Shown piece after piece: positions 1-8,204 of a stretch of DNA of 64,000 nucleotides. The position numbers and the translations under genes are program-made. Each line of letters starts with the position of its first letter. Position 1 is the stretch's first letter. The notes under the pieces were generated by a model. That model was not told the origin of the DNA. It ran no database searches and saw only the letters and a program-made list of their open reading frames with translations. Origin of the DNA: Spirochaetota bacterium (GTDB lineage: Bacteria > Spirochaetota > Spirochaetia > Treponematales > Rectinemataceae); the NCBI GenBank assembly GCA_029265615.1, contig JAJUIB010000013.1, forward strand, positions 1 to 64,000. Direction: 5' to 3'.

Positions 1-35
1 ACGAGCTCGATAAGTGCCATGCTTTCTTCGGCCAT
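1..35 (-). CDS. IS256-family transposase, N-terminal fragment (runs off window)
   Basis: Eleven codons are visible: MAEESMALIEL, starting at ATG 35-33 with a good ribosome binding site (GGAAGGAG, 9 bases upstream). This matches the usual N-terminus of Mutator-type (IS256) transposases, which open with a short acidic stretch followed by an ALIELL-like segment. The rest of the gene, including the DDE catalytic residues, lies to the left of the window, so activity cannot be judged. It is read away from the interrupted beta-galactosidase gene. Confidence 0.65.
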   Translation of the reverse strand, partial: MAEESMALIEL

Positions 36-140
36 CGTCGTGTCTCCTTCCGGTTTGTGTGGTTACTCACCAGCTTGGAGACCCTCGATGGCCTTTGTCT
101 ACCATCGACTCGCTTTTACACCACTACAGGGGACACTACC
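1..140 (-). mobile_element. IS256-family insertion sequence, one terminus only
   Basis: Only the end of the element next to its transposase start lies in the window. Read on the minus strand from about position 140, it opens with a terminus of the type common in Mutator/IS256 elements (GGTAGTGTCCCC followed by TGTAGTGGTG), then a leader of about 90 bases and a transposase start at 35. The boundary near 140 is placed where beta-galactosidase coding sequence resumes. The other end and the 8-9 bp target duplication expected of this family lie outside the window, so the boundary is inferred. Confidence 0.7.
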
Positions 141-1623
141 CCCCGCGCGGCTCAATGCGGCTTGGGGTAGCGTGTTCTGGGGCACGATTTTTTCGCGCTT
201 CGACCAGGTGCCGGTTCCCCGCGTGCAACCCTCAACCCGGCTAAGCCCGGCGCTCCTTCTCGATTACGACCGCTTCATGTCCGACTCGGCAATCGCTTTC
301 GCCGCGGCACAGGTGGCCGCTATCCGCCAAAGAGCCCGGCCGGAGGTTTTCGTCACCACGAACCTCTTCCCGCCGCCCCTTTCCAACGCGATCGACTTTG
401 AAGAGCTGACACGCGGCATGGATTTCGCCTCCTATGACAATTATCCGGTTTGGGGCGATCAAGATGCGCCCCTCCCCCACCAGTTCCAGGCCTTCGTCCA
501 TGCCTACCTGCGCGGCCTTTGCGGCAACAGACCCTTCACAATCATGGAGGAATTCTCCGGGCAACAGGGGCATGTCTGCCTCGGCTATCTTCCGCCCGAC
601 GGCCAGGTCGCCCTCTGGGCGACCCAGGCGATCGCACACGGCGCCAACAAGATCGTCTACTTTCGCGGCCGCACGGTTCCCTATGGCCAGGAACAGCTCT
701 GCTACGGCATTCGCGACTCGGACGACCACGAAACCGCGCGGGAAGGCGCCTTGATTGCCCAGGCGGCGCGCGCCAGGGCCGAGCTTGCGGACCTGGCCTC
801 GGTGCCGGTGCCTGCGGCGGCCTGCCTTGCGTACTCGAAGGATGATGCGCGGGTCTTGCGCGAGCAGTATCTGTCCAAGGGCCTCGTTCTTAAAGGGGCG
901 GAGTGGATGCAGGCGGGCTACGACCTTGAACTCGCGCGATGGTTCGCCCCATTTGCGACATTCAATGTCAACGCCGACGTGAAAAGCACCGCCTCGCTCG
1001 ACCTTTCACGCTACAAACTCCTCTCTCTCCCGCTCTACCAGATGGCCGATCCTGCCTTTGTCGCACGCATCGAAGACTGGGTCCGCTCGGGCGGCGTTCT
1101 CGTCTTGGGCTACCGCGCGGGCGCACGCGACCTGCGCAATTGGAATGTCGACCTGCCGCTCCCCGGCCTCTTTGCGAATCTTGCGGGAGTCCGCGTAAAT
1201 CGCTTCGAATCGCTCAACCTCACCAAAACGAGGCTTTCCATCCACGGGCTACCGCCCTTTTTGCCCACGCACGGGACCGTCTGGGCGGAGCTCCTTGAGC
1301 CGCAAGGCGCCACGCCCATCGCGTGGTACGCTGACCAAGCAAAGCACTACCGCGGTACGCCGGCCGTGACACTCAATCGCTACGGCGCGGGGCGAGTCTA
1401 CTATCTTGGCACGAGCCCCGACGAGGCCGCCATGTTCTTCCTCTACAGGCGGATCCTCCGCGATGCAGGCCTTTCACCCCGCTTCCTTGGCACACAGGTC
1501 GAGCTTGTCGAGCGCCGCAGTGAGAGGGGTGAGCGTCTACGCATCGTGCTCAATCACTCGCCGCGAGCGCGGCGTGTCCTCGGCACGCGCCTTGCACCCT
1601 GGGGCTGGGCGCTTGTGCGCTGA
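141..1623 (+). pseudogene. GH42 beta-galactosidase, 3' part, interrupted by IS256-family element
   Basis: The translation resumes at ARLNAAWGSVFWG, which is an internal GH42 landmark, and continues through LLLDYDRFMSDS and the nucleophile segment TIMEEFSG to a normal C-terminus (domain B trimerisation fold, then the C-terminal beta domain). About 490 residues are present; family members have about 650-690, so roughly the first 170 residues are missing here, including the part that normally carries the acid/base glutamate in the NE(Y/F)G-like motif. An open frame continues leftward through the element end to 19, but that stretch (about 40 codons) has no GH42 similarity and is IS sequence. The missing 5' part should lie beyond the IS to the left. 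The enzyme would hydrolyse terminal beta-D-galactosides; this copy should be dead unless the IS excises. Confidence 0.85.
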
Positions 1624-1661
1624 GTATCGGCGGCCCCTAGAGCCAACTAGGCGCGCGCCGC

Positions 1662-1667
1662 TATACT
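1662..1667 (+). promoter_or_regulatory. -10 element of a leaderless promoter for the TPR gene
   Basis: TATACT lies 7 bases before ATG 1675, so transcription should begin at or next to the start codon. There is no Shine-Dalgarno sequence and no clear -35. Confidence 0.5.
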
Positions 1668-1674
1668 CCTTTGC

Positions 1675-2238
1675 ATGGACACTCCCACAACGCTCAACGC
1701 CCGCGCCATCAACCTCTCCGATGCGGGCCGCTACGACGAGGCACTTGTAGCCTATGACGCCGCACTCGCGCTTGAACCAGACAACCCCAGCATCCTCTTC
1801 AACCGTGCCGAAACGCTGAGGCGCGCGGGTGACCTTGAGCGCGCGCAGGCGGATCTCGAGGCCGTCCTTGCAATCGAGGGGGAGTCACCGGACCTGCTCC
1901 TCGCCCTCGGGCTTGTCGCCTACGAAGCGGACGACTTCGACCGCGCCGAAGCGCACTACGAGCGGGCGCTTATCCTTAAGGCGGCGTATCCCGAGGCCTG
2001 GAATGATCTCGGCGTCGTCAAATTCCGCCGCGGGGACTACGCGGCCGCGCGCGAAGCCTTTGAAAAGGCAGTCGCACTCCGCGAGGACTACGCGGAGGCC
2101 TGGTTCAATCTGCGCGACAGCTACGAGGAGCTCGGCATGCATAGCGATGCACGGCGCGCCGCTTCGCGACTCCGCACGCTCTCGGGCGAGGCAGCGCCTG
2201 CGAGCGACACGGAAAAGCGACAGAGATCTCACAGATAG
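1675..2238 (+). CDS. TPR-repeat protein
   Basis: A 187-residue soluble protein made almost entirely of tetratricopeptide repeats. Four to five units are visible at about residues 5-38, 39-72, 73-106, 107-140 and 141-170, each with the W/L-G-Y/A-A-P pattern (for example GRYDEALVAYDAALALEPDN and GDYAAAREAFEKAVAL). It has no signal peptide or membrane segment, so it is probably a cytoplasmic scaffold; the partner is not apparent. The start at 1675 is chosen because a TATACT -10 sits 7 bases upstream, implying a leaderless message. It stands between the broken beta-galactosidase and a secreted nucleotidase without obvious operon links. The last 15 residues are polar and low in complexity. Confidence 0.85.
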   Translation: MDTPTTLNARAINLSDAGRYDEALVAYDAALALEPDNPSILFNRAETLRRAGDLERAQADLEAVLAIEGESPDLLLALGLVAYEADDFDRAEAHYERALILKAAYPEAWNDLGVVKFRRGDYAAAREAFEKAVALREDYAEAWFNLRDSYEELGMHSDARRAASRLRTLSGEAAPASDTEKRQRSHR

Positions 2239-2326
2239 ACGGCGCGATCGTCCTTTTCACACGGCGAAAGCGGGGATACAATAAATGTCCCCCTCGCGGG
2301 GGAAACGCCTACCTTTAGGAGGAATC

Positions 2327-4201
2327 ATGCGGAAAGCACACGCCTGGCGCATCGCACTCTTCGCGATCCTCGCCATCGGCCTCGCCTTCACTCCCGCCTT
2401 CGGCGCACCCAAGGACGGGAAGCCCGTCACCATCACCTTCATCGAGACCTCGGACATCCACGGCGCGATGTTCCCCTACAACTTCATCACCGCCAAGGAA
2501 TCCAAAACCTCGCTCGCCCAGGTCGCCACCCTTATCTCAGCCCAGCGCGCGCAGGCCGGCGCAAATCTCGTCCTTCTCGACAACGGCGACTCGCTCCAGG
2601 GGCAGCCGACCGTCTACTATTACAATTTCGAGAAGACCGACGTACCCCATGTCTGGGGAGAGGCGCTCAATTACCTCGGGTATGACGCGGTCGGCGTGGG
2701 CAACCACGACATCGAAGCGGGCCACCCCGTCTACGACAAGCTCTACAAGGAAACCAAAGCCGCCGTGCTCTGCGCCAACGCGGTCAAGGATGACGGGAGC
2801 CCCTACTTCACGCCTTACAAGGTCATTGAGCGGGCGGGCATCAAGATCGCTATTCTTGGTCTCATCACCCCGAAGATCCCCGACTGGCTGCCGCCGCAGT
2901 TTTGGACCGGCATGAGCTTTGAAGACATGGTGGTTTCCGCCAAAAAGTGGGTGCCAATCATCATGGAAAAGGAGAAGCCGGACCTCCTCGTCGGCCTCTT
3001 CCACGCAGGTGTCGACTACACCTACGGCGGCGTGACCAAAGACACACCGAAGAACGAAAACGCCGCCCAGCTCGTTGCCGAGCAGGTTCCCGGCTTCGAC
3101 ATGATCTTCGTCGGCCACGATCACCAGGGCTGGGAAGGCCTCGGCTACAACGTCGAGAAGAAGACCAAGGACTATGTCGTCCGCGGTCCCGACGGCAGAC
3201 AGGTGTTCATTTACGGCGCACTCAACGATGCCAAGAAGATCCCCGTCGTCAAGGCAACGCTCACCTGGGACAAGGCAAAGAAAGCCTACAACAAGGACAT
3301 CCGCGGCGTCCTCGTCGACATGGCCACCACCAAAGCCGACCCGGCGTTCATCGCCAAATTCCAGCCCGCCTATGACACGGTGAAGGCCTGGGTCGACCGC
3401 CCCGTCGCCAAGATGAACGGCTCAATCACGACCAAGGACTCGATGTTCGGCGACTCCGCCTTCGTCGATCTTATCCACCGCATTCAGCTCGAGCTCTGCG
3501 CCGACCCCGCGATGGGCCTCAAAAAGGCGGACATCAGCTTCGCCGCCCCGCTTGCGATGAACGCGACGATTCCCTCGAGCGCCGACGGAACCCTCTTTGT
3601 CCGCGACATGTTCAACCTCTATGTGTACGAGAACTTCCTCTACACGATGAGCATGACGGGCCAGCAGGTGAAGGATTTCCTCGAGTACTCCTACCAGAAT
3701 TGGTTCGCCACGATGCCGAACGAGGGCAACCACCTCATCGCCTTCGCGAAGGACAAGGACGGAAAGCTCGTCCAGGACGCGCGCACCGGCGCCTACACGA
3801 CGGCCACCCGCTACTACAACTACGACTCCGCAGCCGGCATCACCTATACGGTCGATGTATCGAAGCCCGCAGGCTCTCGCGTGACCATCACCGGCATGGC
3901 CGACGGATCCGCCTTCGATCCTGCAAAAACCTACTCGGTCGCGATCAACTCCTATCGCGGCCAGGGCGGTGGCGGACACCTCGAGCTGGGGGCCAAAATG
4001 CCCAAGGCCGACATCCTCGCAATGAAGAACGTCACGAGCGCAACCACGAAGGACCTTCGCTTCTATCTCCTCAAGTGGTTCGAAAAACAAAAGGACGCAG
4101 TAACGGTCGGCGCCCTCGGCAACTGGAAGGTTATCCCCGAAGACCTTGCCGCCCAGGGCAAGGCTGTGGACTTCCCGATTCTCTTCCCGCCTGCGAAATA
4201 A
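2327..4201 (+). CDS. Secreted 5'-nucleotidase / 2',3'-cyclic phosphodiesterase family metallophosphatase
   Basis: A 624-residue protein of the UshA/CpdB family, which removes phosphate from nucleotides or opens 2',3'-cyclic nucleotides in the periplasm. A signal peptide covers about residues 1-26, with likely cleavage after AFG. The metallophosphatase domain shows its metal-binding motifs in order: TSDIHG, LDNGDSLQG, GNHDIEAG, FHAGVDY and VGHDHQGW. The C-terminal substrate-specificity domain follows (about residues 340-600), with FAAPLAMNATIP and NSYRGQGGGGHLE, which fit the nucleoside-stacking domain of the family. The start at 2327 is fixed by TTAGGAGGA just upstream; an in-frame ATG at 2285 has no such site. 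The leader carries a short CCCCC/GGGGG hairpin. A strong terminator follows the gene, so it is monocistronic. The exact substrate cannot be told. Confidence 0.9.
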   Translation: MRKAHAWRIALFAILAIGLAFTPAFGAPKDGKPVTITFIETSDIHGAMFPYNFITAKESKTSLAQVATLISAQRAQAGANLVLLDNGDSLQGQPTVYYYNFEKTDVPHVWGEALNYLGYDAVGVGNHDIEAGHPVYDKLYKETKAAVLCANAVKDDGSPYFTPYKVIERAGIKIAILGLITPKIPDWLPPQFWTGMSFEDMVVSAKKWVPIIMEKEKPDLLVGLFHAGVDYTYGGVTKDTPKNENAAQLVAEQVPGFDMIFVGHDHQGWEGLGYNVEKKTKDYVVRGPDGRQVFIYGALNDAKKIPVVKATLTWDKAKKAYNKDIRGVLVDMATTKADPAFIAKFQPAYDTVKAWVDRPVAKMNGSITTKDSMFGDSAFVDLIHRIQLELCADPAMGLKKADISFAAPLAMNATIPSSADGTLFVRDMFNLYVYENFLYTMSMTGQQVKDFLEYSYQNWFATMPNEGNHLIAFAKDKDGKLVQDARTGAYTTATRYYNYDSAAGITYTVDVSKPAGSRVTITGMADGSAFDPAKTYSVAINSYRGQGGGGHLELGAKMPKADILAMKNVTSATTKDLRFYLLKWFEKQKDAVTVGALGNWKVIPEDLAAQGKAVDFPILFPPAK

Positions 4202-4229
4202 GCCCGCGCATACGGCGCAGAGGACCCAA

Positions 4230-4258
4230 GGCGGCGCCCGGCGGGCGCCGCCTTTTTT
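4230..4258 (+). terminator. Rho-independent terminator after the nucleotidase gene
   Basis: A perfect 10-bp stem (GGCGGCGCCC 4230-4239, GGGCGCCGCC 4243-4252) with a 3-base loop is followed by six T. Confidence 0.92.
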
Positions 4259-4415
4259 CTCCCTTGCCGAGAACACAGAAGGGCGGTATTTTTAAATTAC
4301 TAGTGGGGGAAGCCCGAGCGTTTCTCCGCTTCGGCGTCGCCCCTTGGGGGGACGCAAAATCGCACCGGGATCCCGCAGGGGCGGTTCCCGCATCTCGCTC
4401 CACAAGGAGGGGAAC

Positions 4416-4949
4416 ATGAAAAGCAACAGGACGTACATGGACATCGGCGCCATCCTCGACGAGGTCTTCGAGGCAGCAAAGGATTTTGGCGAAAAGATGA
4501 ACGAAGAGTTCGGCAAAGGCCCCTTCGGCTCAGGCGGTCCCAAACCATGGTTCGACATGGGGCAGGACGAAAATTGCGACTACTACCCCGCCTACTCCTA
4601 TCCGCCCATGAACATCTTCCTTGCGCAGGATCGGAGTATCGTCTTCGAATTCGCGCTCGCGGGCTTCGACGAACGCGACATCAGCCTTACCTTCCAGGGC
4701 GACTACATGGTCTTCGCGGCGCGCATCGGCCTCGGCGCCGTCCCCGAAGAAGGCGTCCGCTACATAAAGCGCCGCCTCAAGCTCAAAGACATCGAAAAGC
4801 AAAAATACTATGTGCCTGCGGACAAATTTGACCAGGAAAAGGTGAAGGCCGTTTTCAAAAACGGCATTCTCCGGGTGACCGTTCCCCCCAAGGAAGAGTC
4901 CGAATCGAACGAGGGCATCAGAATCGAAATCGTGAAAGACGGTGAGTAA
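4416..4949 (+). CDS. Hsp20 / alpha-crystallin family small heat shock protein
   Basis: A 177-residue ATP-independent holdase that binds unfolding proteins in the cytoplasm. The alpha-crystallin domain covers about residues 60-160, from NIFLAQDRSIVFEFALAGF to the hallmark NGILRVTVPPKEE (the A-x-x-x-N-G-I/V-L motif). The N-terminal arm of about 55 residues is rich in Gly, Phe and Asp, and the C-terminal tail is short and polar. ATG 4416 follows AAGGAGGGG; an upstream in-frame start at 4344 has no binding site and its extra residues are unlike the family. The gene stands alone, with a terminator on each side. No CIRCE element was seen upstream. Confidence 0.92.
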   Translation: MKSNRTYMDIGAILDEVFEAAKDFGEKMNEEFGKGPFGSGGPKPWFDMGQDENCDYYPAYSYPPMNIFLAQDRSIVFEFALAGFDERDISLTFQGDYMVFAARIGLGAVPEEGVRYIKRRLKLKDIEKQKYYVPADKFDQEKVKAVFKNGILRVTVPPKEESESNEGIRIEIVKDGE

Positions 4950-4969
4950 ACGCCGCCCCCGTAGATAGA

Positions 4970-4998
4970 AAGGGCCGCCCTTGGAAGGGGCGGCCCTT
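4970..4998. terminator. Hairpin between convergent hsp20 and anti-sigma genes
   Basis: A perfect 11-bp stem (4970-4980 and 4988-4998) with a 7-base loop lies 20 bases after hsp20 and 25 bases after the end of the convergent anti-sigma gene. The T tract is weak on both sides, so it may serve either direction. Confidence 0.65.
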
Positions 4999-5022
4999 GT
5001 GTTTGCGCTACAAAGCTTATCT

Positions 5023-5487
5023 TCAGGCGCTGTGCGCCCGGCCTGCGTGCCGTCTCAGCATCGCTCCGAATTCGTCAAGATGGCTCCCGATGAATACGGC
5101 GATGTAGACTGTAAGCACCAGGCCAAGGACGAGGGAAAGCGGCATCGCGTACCGCGGACCGAAGGCCTCTTTCACAAGATCGAATTCCTCGCCGAGCGGT
5201 ATAAGGGCCATGGAGAGCGCGATGACGAGGCCGGCGACAATCCAATCCCGGAGAAGCACGACGCGTCGCGGGCGCGGCGTAAGCCGTATCGCGGCCATCA
5301 CGCGCTCTTCAAGGATGGGGAGGCGTGGGTCCGCTTTGCCTGTCCGATAGGCGGAGATCGCCGCTGCCTCACGCTCGATGCGCGCGCGGCAGGCGTGACA
5401 GGCGGAAAGGTGCGCGCGGAGCGCAGGCCCCGGCCTTTCGCCTGCGTCGAGCCGATCATAGCGATCGAGAAAGATTTCACAACGCAC
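5023..5487 (-). CDS. Anti-sigma factor, zinc-finger membrane type
   Basis: A 154-residue partner of the sigma factor just upstream. The N-terminal anti-sigma zinc-finger-like segment (residues 1-45) holds an early Cys and the H-x3-C-x2-C motif (HLSACHAC). Two hydrophobic segments follow, at about residues 83-103 and 118-142, so the protein should sit in the inner membrane with its sigma-binding domain in the cytoplasm. The start is GTG 5487, placed after AAGGAGG and overlapping the end of the sigma gene by 11 bases (GTGCGTTGTGA), which implies translational coupling and fixed stoichiometry. The open frame extends farther upstream, but that part overlaps the sigma gene and has no binding site. 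The inducing signal is unknown. Confidence 0.8.
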   Translation of the reverse strand: MRCEIFLDRYDRLDAGERPGPALRAHLSACHACRARIEREAAAISAYRTGKADPRLPILEERVMAAIRLTPRPRRVVLLRDWIVAGLVIALSMALIPLGEEFDLVKEAFGPRYAMPLSLVLGLVLTVYIAVFIGSHLDEFGAMLRRHAGRAHSA

Positions 5488-6046
5488 AGTCCGCCTCCTT
5501 AAGATGGGAAAGACGCTCCCGCAAGAGCTTCTTCGCCCGGAACACATGCGACTTGATCGTGTTCACGGGGAAGCCGGTTATCTCTGCGATCTCCGCATAC
5601 GGAAGGTCGTAGAAAAAGTACAACTCGATGCACACAGCCTGCCGCTCTGGCAGTTCCGCCATCGCCGCGCGCACCGCACGGGCGGTTTCCGCACGCAGGT
5701 GTAACTCGTCCTCGCCGGGAGCCCCCTCGATTTCCATCTCGGGGTCCAGCCGGAACGCATCGCGCCGGCGCTGCTTCGCGTTGATAGCCGCGTTGTAGGC
5801 GATCCTGAGGAGCCAGGTGGAGAACTTCGCGTGCCCCTTAAAGCCGGCAAGCGCGAGGTAGGCCTTCACGAACACGTCCTGGGTAAAATCTTCCGCCTCC
5901 TCGGTGTCGCGGAAAAAACTCAGGCCGATCCGTTTCACGCGCCATGTGTGCCTGCGCACGAGCTCCGAAAAAGCCTCCGTGTCGCCGTCGAGGACGCGGG
6001 TTATAATCTCCTCGTCGGCAAGCTCGGCAAGCGACTTCTCCCTCAT
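5477..6046 (-). CDS. ECF-type RNA polymerase sigma factor
   Basis: A 189-residue sigma-70 family protein of group IV. Region 2 is at about residues 20-90 (FSELVRRHTW, then EAEDFTQDVFVKAYLAL and FSTWLLRIAYNAAIN, the -10-binding part). Region 4 is at about residues 125-180 (LPERQAVCIELYFFYDLPYAEIA broken by a turn, then GFPVNTIKSHVFRAKKLL, the helix-turn-helix for the -35). Regions 1 and 3 are absent, as expected. Its start overlaps the stop of the upstream DUF6249 gene by four bases (ATGA), and its 3' end overlaps the anti-sigma gene. The three genes form one operon, probably for envelope stress and possibly autoregulated; the promoter should lie between 6388 and 6525, but I could not identify it. 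Confidence 0.9.
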   Translation of the reverse strand: MREKSLAELADEEIITRVLDGDTEAFSELVRRHTWRVKRIGLSFFRDTEEAEDFTQDVFVKAYLALAGFKGHAKFSTWLLRIAYNAAINAKQRRRDAFRLDPEMEIEGAPGEDELHLRAETARAVRAAMAELPERQAVCIELYFFYDLPYAEIAEITGFPVNTIKSHVFRAKKLLRERLSHLKEADCAL

Positions 6047-6387
6047 CGAACGAGGGCGTGGTTCCGGACGCGGTAAAAGACGAGTAATCCTGCGCCGAGC
6101 GCAAGGGGAATGAGACCGCCAAGCAGGCTGTAGGTCACCCCATCCATCGCGAGGAAGAGTCCGGAGAGCACGGCCCCCACAAGCGCAAGCAGGATGCCGG
6201 CCAACAGGCAGAAGGTGTCGAGGTCGATGCGGAGCGGCTCATAGATGCCGCGCTCGATCATAAGCTTCTTTTCTCGGTGATTCCAAAGAATGTAAAAGAA
6301 AATCACCACGGAGCCCATGACGATGCCAACGATCGGAATGACAGCGATGATGATCTGGGCGGCGCCTGAGTACTGCTGAACGGACAT
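6043..6387 (-). CDS. DUF6249-like small membrane protein
   Basis: A 114-residue protein with three predicted membrane segments, at about residues 8-32 (IIIAVIPIVGIVMGSVVIFF), 57-79 and 82-106. Between the first and second lies a charged loop, HREKKLMIERGIYEP, typical of DUF6249 proteins, which often sit beside ECF sigma genes in Bacteroidetes and spirochaetes. Its function is not known. It is the first gene of the operon and is coupled to the sigma gene by an ATGA overlap. The ribosome binding site (AAGGGG) is 8 bases upstream. It may help sense or transmit the membrane signal, which is inference from position only. Confidence 0.75.
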   Translation of the reverse strand: MSVQQYSGAAQIIIAVIPIVGIVMGSVVIFFYILWNHREKKLMIERGIYEPLRIDLDTFCLLAGILLALVGAVLSGLFLAMDGVTYSLLGGLIPLALGAGLLVFYRVRNHALVR

Positions 6388-6525
6388 TGAAGACCCCTTT
6401 GGCTCATCTAGCGGACGGATCCCCGCCTCTTAGATGAGACACGCCGCAGCGCAGGCCGGTTGCAACCAAAAGCATACAAGGCCGGGGTGCTCTGGCGGCG
6501 GCATACGCCGAAAGCCCCCGCCACC

Positions 6526-6936
6526 TCACTTGAGCGAGCGTGTGGCGAGCACATCGATGCCGGTGCCGAGAGCGTCGGCAAGAACGACGGCACCACGCTC
6601 CACGGGAAGCTCCACTTCGAGCTCGTAGAGCCGGGCAAGCAGTTCCGGCACACGGTCCTTGGGAAAGGCCGCACTTGTCCTTACGGGCACGCGGCGCGGC
6701 GCATCGAGTGCCTGGCTTGCGGTCTCGGCCGCGGCACAAGACCGGTCTCCCGCACAGGGGCGGCTTACCCTGCAGGTCGCCGTCACCGTGCGCTTGGGCG
6801 CAAACAGCTCCTCGCGCGCGTAGGCCGCGCCGCGAGGGCAGCGATTGCCGCTTACGACAAGTTCGCCCTCGCCAGTGCGTTCGGCAACGAGGCGGCACCC
6901 CATGGGGCAGGTGATGCAAATGAGCTCCTGACGCAT
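6526..6936 (-). CDS. DUF1667 iron-sulfur-type protein of the glycerol-3-phosphate oxidation operon
   Basis: A 136-residue protein with two Cys pairs near its N-terminus (ICITCPMGC, residues 7-15, and GNRCPRGAAYA), the signature of DUF1667 proteins. These proteins regularly follow an FAD-dependent glycerol-3-phosphate dehydrogenase-like gene and an NAD/FAD oxidoreductase, as here. The Cys arrangement suggests a metal or Fe-S centre for electron transfer, but that is inferred. The start follows GAGGAGG, 11 bases after the preceding gene. It is the last gene of the operon; no classical terminator was seen in the 138 bases that follow, only an imperfect repeat around 6403-6437. Confidence 0.82.
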   Translation of the reverse strand: MRQELICITCPMGCRLVAERTGEGELVVSGNRCPRGAAYAREELFAPKRTVTATCRVSRPCAGDRSCAAAETASQALDAPRRVPVRTSAAFPKDRVPELLARLYELEVELPVERGAVVLADALGTGIDVLATRSLK

Positions 6937-6947
6937 GACAGCCTCCT

Positions 6948-8204
6948 CTACTGGATCGAGATTTCGAGCACCGAATCCGGCACCTGGAGCGCGGCCTCGA
7001 GCTCGGCGGGGCCCAGGGTCAAGCTGATCATCTCGGAGGGCTGGACGTGGCTCTTTTTCGCCTGGCGCACCACCTTGTTGTTGAGCTTCACCTCGAGGAG
7101 GGCGTCATTCTTCACGATAAGAGTCCGCAGGTAGAGCTTGTTGTCGCGAGAAGGATCGACCCGAGACTGATTCACATAGCGCACGTTGGGACCGGCTTTC
7201 ACCCGCACCTCCTTCGCTGGCCGCTTGCCTGAGAGCCATTCGGCGGCAAAAGCCCCGGCGCGCCGCGCCTCTTCGACGACAAAGTCGACAAGGTCGTGCA
7301 CATGGAGGACGTTGCCGCAGGCAAAGATGCCGGGAACGCTCGTCATAAGCGAGGAATCGACGATGGGGCCGTTCGTCATGGGATTGATTTCGACGCCCGC
7401 AGTCTTCGAAAGCTCGTTCTCGGGCACGAGGCCGACGGAAAGGAGCACCGTATCGCAGGGGATCTTGAAGGCCTTTTCCGTCATAAGGGCGCCGTTCTCG
7501 ATCGGCGTGATCTCCACCCCCTCCACCCGATCCTTGCCGTAGATATTCGTCGTGAGGTGCGAAAGGTAAAGCGGAATGCCGAAATCGTTCAGGCACTGCA
7601 CGATGTTCCGCGTCAGTCCCGAGGGATAGGGCAGTATCTCGACGACGGCATGCACCTTGCAACCGACCCAGCTCATGCGCCGGGCCATGATGAGACCGAT
7701 GTCGCCGGAGCCGATGATGACGACGTCCTTGCCGGGCACATAGCCCTCGATGTTGACAAGACGCTGGGCGAGCCCCGCCGTATAGACGCCGGCAGGCCGC
7801 GAACCAGGGATACGGATATTGCCGCGGTTCCGCTCCCGGCAGCCCATAGCGAGCACGACCGCCTTAGCGCGGATCCTGACGACGCCGAGCCCTGCGGAAA
7901 CGCAGGAGAGCACCTTTTCCGCGCCCTCGTTCTCGATCTCGATCACCGTCGTGCCGACAAAGGGCGTTATCGCGGTCTTGCGAACCTTCTCCTCAAAGCG
8001 TTCCGCGAACTCCGGCCCCGAAAGCTCCTCGTTGAACTCGATGAGGCCGAAGCCGTTGTGGACGCACTGCATGAGGATGCCGCCCAGGTGCCCCTCGCGC
8101 TCGATGACCGCGCAGGAGAGCCCCCGCGCGGCGAGCTCGAGCGCCGCTGCCATGCCCGCAGCGCCGCCACCGATGACGGCCGAGTCGAAGCGCATCTCTT
8201 TCAT
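6948..8204 (-). CDS. NAD(FAD)-dependent pyridine nucleotide-disulfide family oxidoreductase (GlpB-like role)
   Basis: A 418-residue flavoprotein. An FAD-binding Rossmann fold opens the protein (VIGGGAAGMAAALELA, residues 10-25), and a second nucleotide-binding fold lies mid-chain (VVIIGSGDIGLIMARRMSW). The FAD-closing motif GIFACGNVLHVHD is at about residue 300. No redox-active CxxC of the thioredoxin reductase kind is present. The C-terminal 110 residues contain the segment typical of the oxidoreductases found between glycerol-3-phosphate dehydrogenase and DUF1667 genes. It probably passes electrons from the dehydrogenase to NAD or a quinone. It is coupled to the upstream dehydrogenase by an ATGA overlap (8201-8204). 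Confidence 0.85.
   Translation of the reverse strand: MKEMRFDSAVIGGGAAGMAAALELAARGLSCAVIEREGHLGGILMQCVHNGFGLIEFNEELSGPEFAERFEEKVRKTAITPFVGTTVIEIENEGAEKVLSCVSAGLGVVRIRAKAVVLAMGCRERNRGNIRIPGSRPAGVYTAGLAQRLVNIEGYVPGKDVVIIGSGDIGLIMARRMSWVGCKVHAVVEILPYPSGLTRNIVQCLNDFGIPLYLSHLTTNIYGKDRVEGVEITPIENGALMTEKAFKIPCDTVLLSVGLVPENELSKTAGVEINPMTNGPIVDSSLMTSVPGIFACGNVLHVHDLVDFVVEEARRAGAFAAEWLSGKRPAKEVRVKAGPNVRYVNQSRVDPSRDNKLYLRTLIVKNDALLEVKLNNKVVRQAKKSHVQPSEMISLTLGPAELEAALQVPDSVLEISIQ

Noticed and set aside
241-1319. Antisense and off-frame reading frames within the GH42 remnant
   Set aside because: They follow the codon pattern of the GH42 frame and show no independent family similarity or binding sites.
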